Part shown: positions 32,111-33,319 of the stretch, piece after piece
Numbering within the stretch: the first letter of the stretch is position 1
Layout: every line of letters starts with the position of its first letter
Assembly (NCBI GenBank): GCA_964397995.1
Contig: CAYNLG010000041.1
Span: 1 to 33,319, forward strand
Length of the DNA stretch: 33,319 nucleotides
Source of the DNA: CAYNLG01 sp964397995
GTDB lineage: Bacteria > Planctomycetota > Phycisphaerae > FEN-1346
Direction: 5' to 3'
Notes under the pieces: model-generated
Database searches by the model: none
What the model was told of the DNA's origin: nothing
What the model saw: only the letters and a program-made list of their open reading frames with translations
Translations under genes and position numbers: made by a program

Positions 32111-33319
32111 ATGCACGCCGCGCACAGGTTTGGGGTTTGGCTTGCAGTCGGCACCGCTCTGGCGGTTGTGGCCGCATCCGCACCCGCGGGGGAATACCAC
32201 TGGATCGGAGCGGGAACGGGCGGCAACACGGCCACCGACCCGTCCGACCCCACCACGCAGTGGGACAACCCGGACAACTGGTGGGAGGGGGAGGTGCCGG
32301 GCGAGGACGCCACGGCGTACGTGTGGCTCACGAACGCAGGCTACTGCAACACCGTTTCGATGCCGGAATATGAGGATAACCTTCGGCATCTGTACGTGGA
32401 CGGCACTGCGCCCGACGGCGCTTTGAAGATAGCGCACGACACATTATTTATTGTACAGGATTATGATACTACATTGGCACGGGTCGGGTGCGAATCCCTG
32501 GGGCGCGTGGTGCAATCCGGCGGCACGTTCAAGGTGGGAAGCTGGGGCCATGACGCAGATCTGTCGCTCGGTTATCAAGCGTATTCGTGGGGGGAGTATG
32601 TATTAGACAACGGACATCTACTTGTTCAGGCTAATGAGATACAGGGTGCGGCACGGCTTAGAATCGGTGGAGGTGGCGGCGGACTCTTGTGCCAGAATAA
32701 TGGTCAAGTCGCCATAAATGGCTACGAGGCCTGCCTTGCAGTCGATCGCAATGGAACGTACATGCAGTCCGGAGGCACTCTCAGCATAAGTGGCTACGAT
32801 GCCTGCCTTACCGTCGCTCACACGGGAACGTACATGCAGTCCGGAGGCACTCTCAGCCTGCAGGCGACGCACCCCAGCAACTACGCCGACCTTACAATCT
32901 GGGGCACGTTCCTGCAGACCGGCGGGACAAGCACCATCGAGGGAGCGGCGGGGGGGAAAGTGCTTGTGCGGGGCAACGGCGAGTTCCGCGGGGGCAGCCT
33001 GTCCTGCGATTCTTTCGAGGTCAACGCTGACGACAATAGTAGGTACGCGACTTGCCACATATCGGGTACGGCCCTGGTGACGGCGACTCATTTGGCGCTC
33101 ACCGGGCGGAATTATAGTCCCTCGCTTCGTTTGGCGGATGGTGGCACGCTGGATGTGTTCGAGGCTGTCCTGGGAGACGAGAGCACGGGCGCGAGCTTCG
33201 AGCAGGGGGGAGGGACTTTCTTTGTCCAGACAACCCTCGTGGCCGGCAAGGCTTGGGACTCCAGTTGCTCCTCCACCATCAGCGGCGGCACATTGGAGGC
33301 CGGTGCCGTCGTCCTTGGC
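32111..33319 (+). CDS. Repetitive secreted protein, truncated by window end
   Basis: An open frame of 403 codons runs from the ATG at 32111 to the last base of the window without a stop. It starts with a signal peptide (FGVWLAVGTALAVVAASAPA, cleavage near 27) and continues with EYHWIGAGTGGNTATDPSDP, a common opening of planctomycete beta-helix and autotransporter-like proteins. The rest is Gly/Ser/Thr-rich short repeats (GTYMQSGGTLSI, QTGGTSTIEG, EQGGGTFFVQ), expected of a right-handed beta-helix. Residues about 204-251 are a tandem 24-residue repeat. Between about 32430 and 32660 codon use is far more AT-rich than elsewhere (TTA, ATA, GTA, ATT), suggesting foreign or relaxed sequence. A PEP-CTERM tail may lie beyond the window. 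Confidence 0.88.
   Translation, partial: MHAAHRFGVWLAVGTALAVVAASAPAGEYHWIGAGTGGNTATDPSDPTTQWDNPDNWWEGEVPGEDATAYVWLTNAGYCNTVSMPEYEDNLRHLYVDGTAPDGALKIAHDTLFIVQDYDTTLARVGCESLGRVVQSGGTFKVGSWGHDADLSLGYQAYSWGEYVLDNGHLLVQANEIQGAARLRIGGGGGGLLCQNNGQVAINGYEACLAVDRNGTYMQSGGTLSISGYDACLTVAHTGTYMQSGGTLSLQATHPSNYADLTIWGTFLQTGGTSTIEGAAGGKVLVRGNGEFRGGSLSCDSFEVNADDNSRYATCHISGTALVTATHLALTGRNYSPSLRLADGGTLDVFEAVLGDESTGASFEQGGGTFFVQTTLVAGKAWDSSCSSTISGGTLEAGAVVLG
32720..32863 (+). repeat. 72-bp tandem repeat, two copies
   Basis: Copies start at 32720 and 32792. Both encode GY(E/D)ACL...GTYMQSGGTLS. The stretch from GGAACGTACATG to CACTCTCAGC is identical, so the duplication is recent. Confidence 0.85.

Overview
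The window is about 70% G+C and reads as chromosomal DNA of a planctomycete, most likely a Phycisphaerae-type or uncultured relative. The reasons are secreted proteins ending in the planctomycete-style PEP-CTERM signature (PEPAT, hydrophobic stretch, Arg cluster), a dockerin-like Ca-binding repeat placed just before such a tail, several NfeD proteins next to a flotillin, and a GH10 xylanase plus xylulokinase. No rRNA, tRNA, CRISPR array, transposase or phage gene was seen.

Layout. 1-676 is non-coding and holds helically phased A-tracts. 677-2878 is prmC-murA (+), for release-factor methylation and peptidoglycan precursor synthesis. 2900-4854 (-) is a translationally coupled GAF-PP2C phosphatase and small membrane protein pair. 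4973-9368 (-) looks like one operon: long NfeD protease, short NfeD, a third NfeD-like protein, flotillin FloA, and an uncharacterised membrane-anchored protein. 9494-10159 (-) is the RNA 2'-phosphotransferase KptA.

10160-12488 is the most unusual part. A 670-bp hairpin-rich stretch leads into two tandem paralogous PEP-CTERM genes (+). Each has an intrinsic-terminator-like hairpin shortly before its start codon. 12615-13853 (-) is a secreted GH10 xylanase. 14006-15623 (+) is an unknown secreted protein and a GNAT acetyltransferase. 15678-18208 (-) is a TPR lipoprotein followed by gltX. 18418-21926 (+) holds two exported proteins, one with a duplicated C-terminal domain. 22231-27372 (+) is a 1713-residue surface protein with seven repeats of about 180 residues, a dockerin-like module and a PEP-CTERM tail. 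27567-28529 (+) is a further PEP-CTERM protein whose 3' end overlaps xylulokinase (28504-30033, -). 30166-30648 (-) is a DUF2007-like protein with an acidic repetitive tail, 30796-31863 (-) is a secreted protein of unknown function, and 32111 onward (+) is a repetitive secreted protein that runs off the window.

Genes working together: the NfeD/FloA cluster is a membrane-domain module; the xylanase and xylulokinase suggest xylan or xylose use; the PEP-CTERM proteins imply an exosortase encoded elsewhere. Many genes carry readable sigma-70-like promoters (TTGACx, 16-18 bp, TAnnnT), which helps define unusually long structured leaders on the surface-protein genes. All function calls rest on reading motifs by eye; no database search was run.
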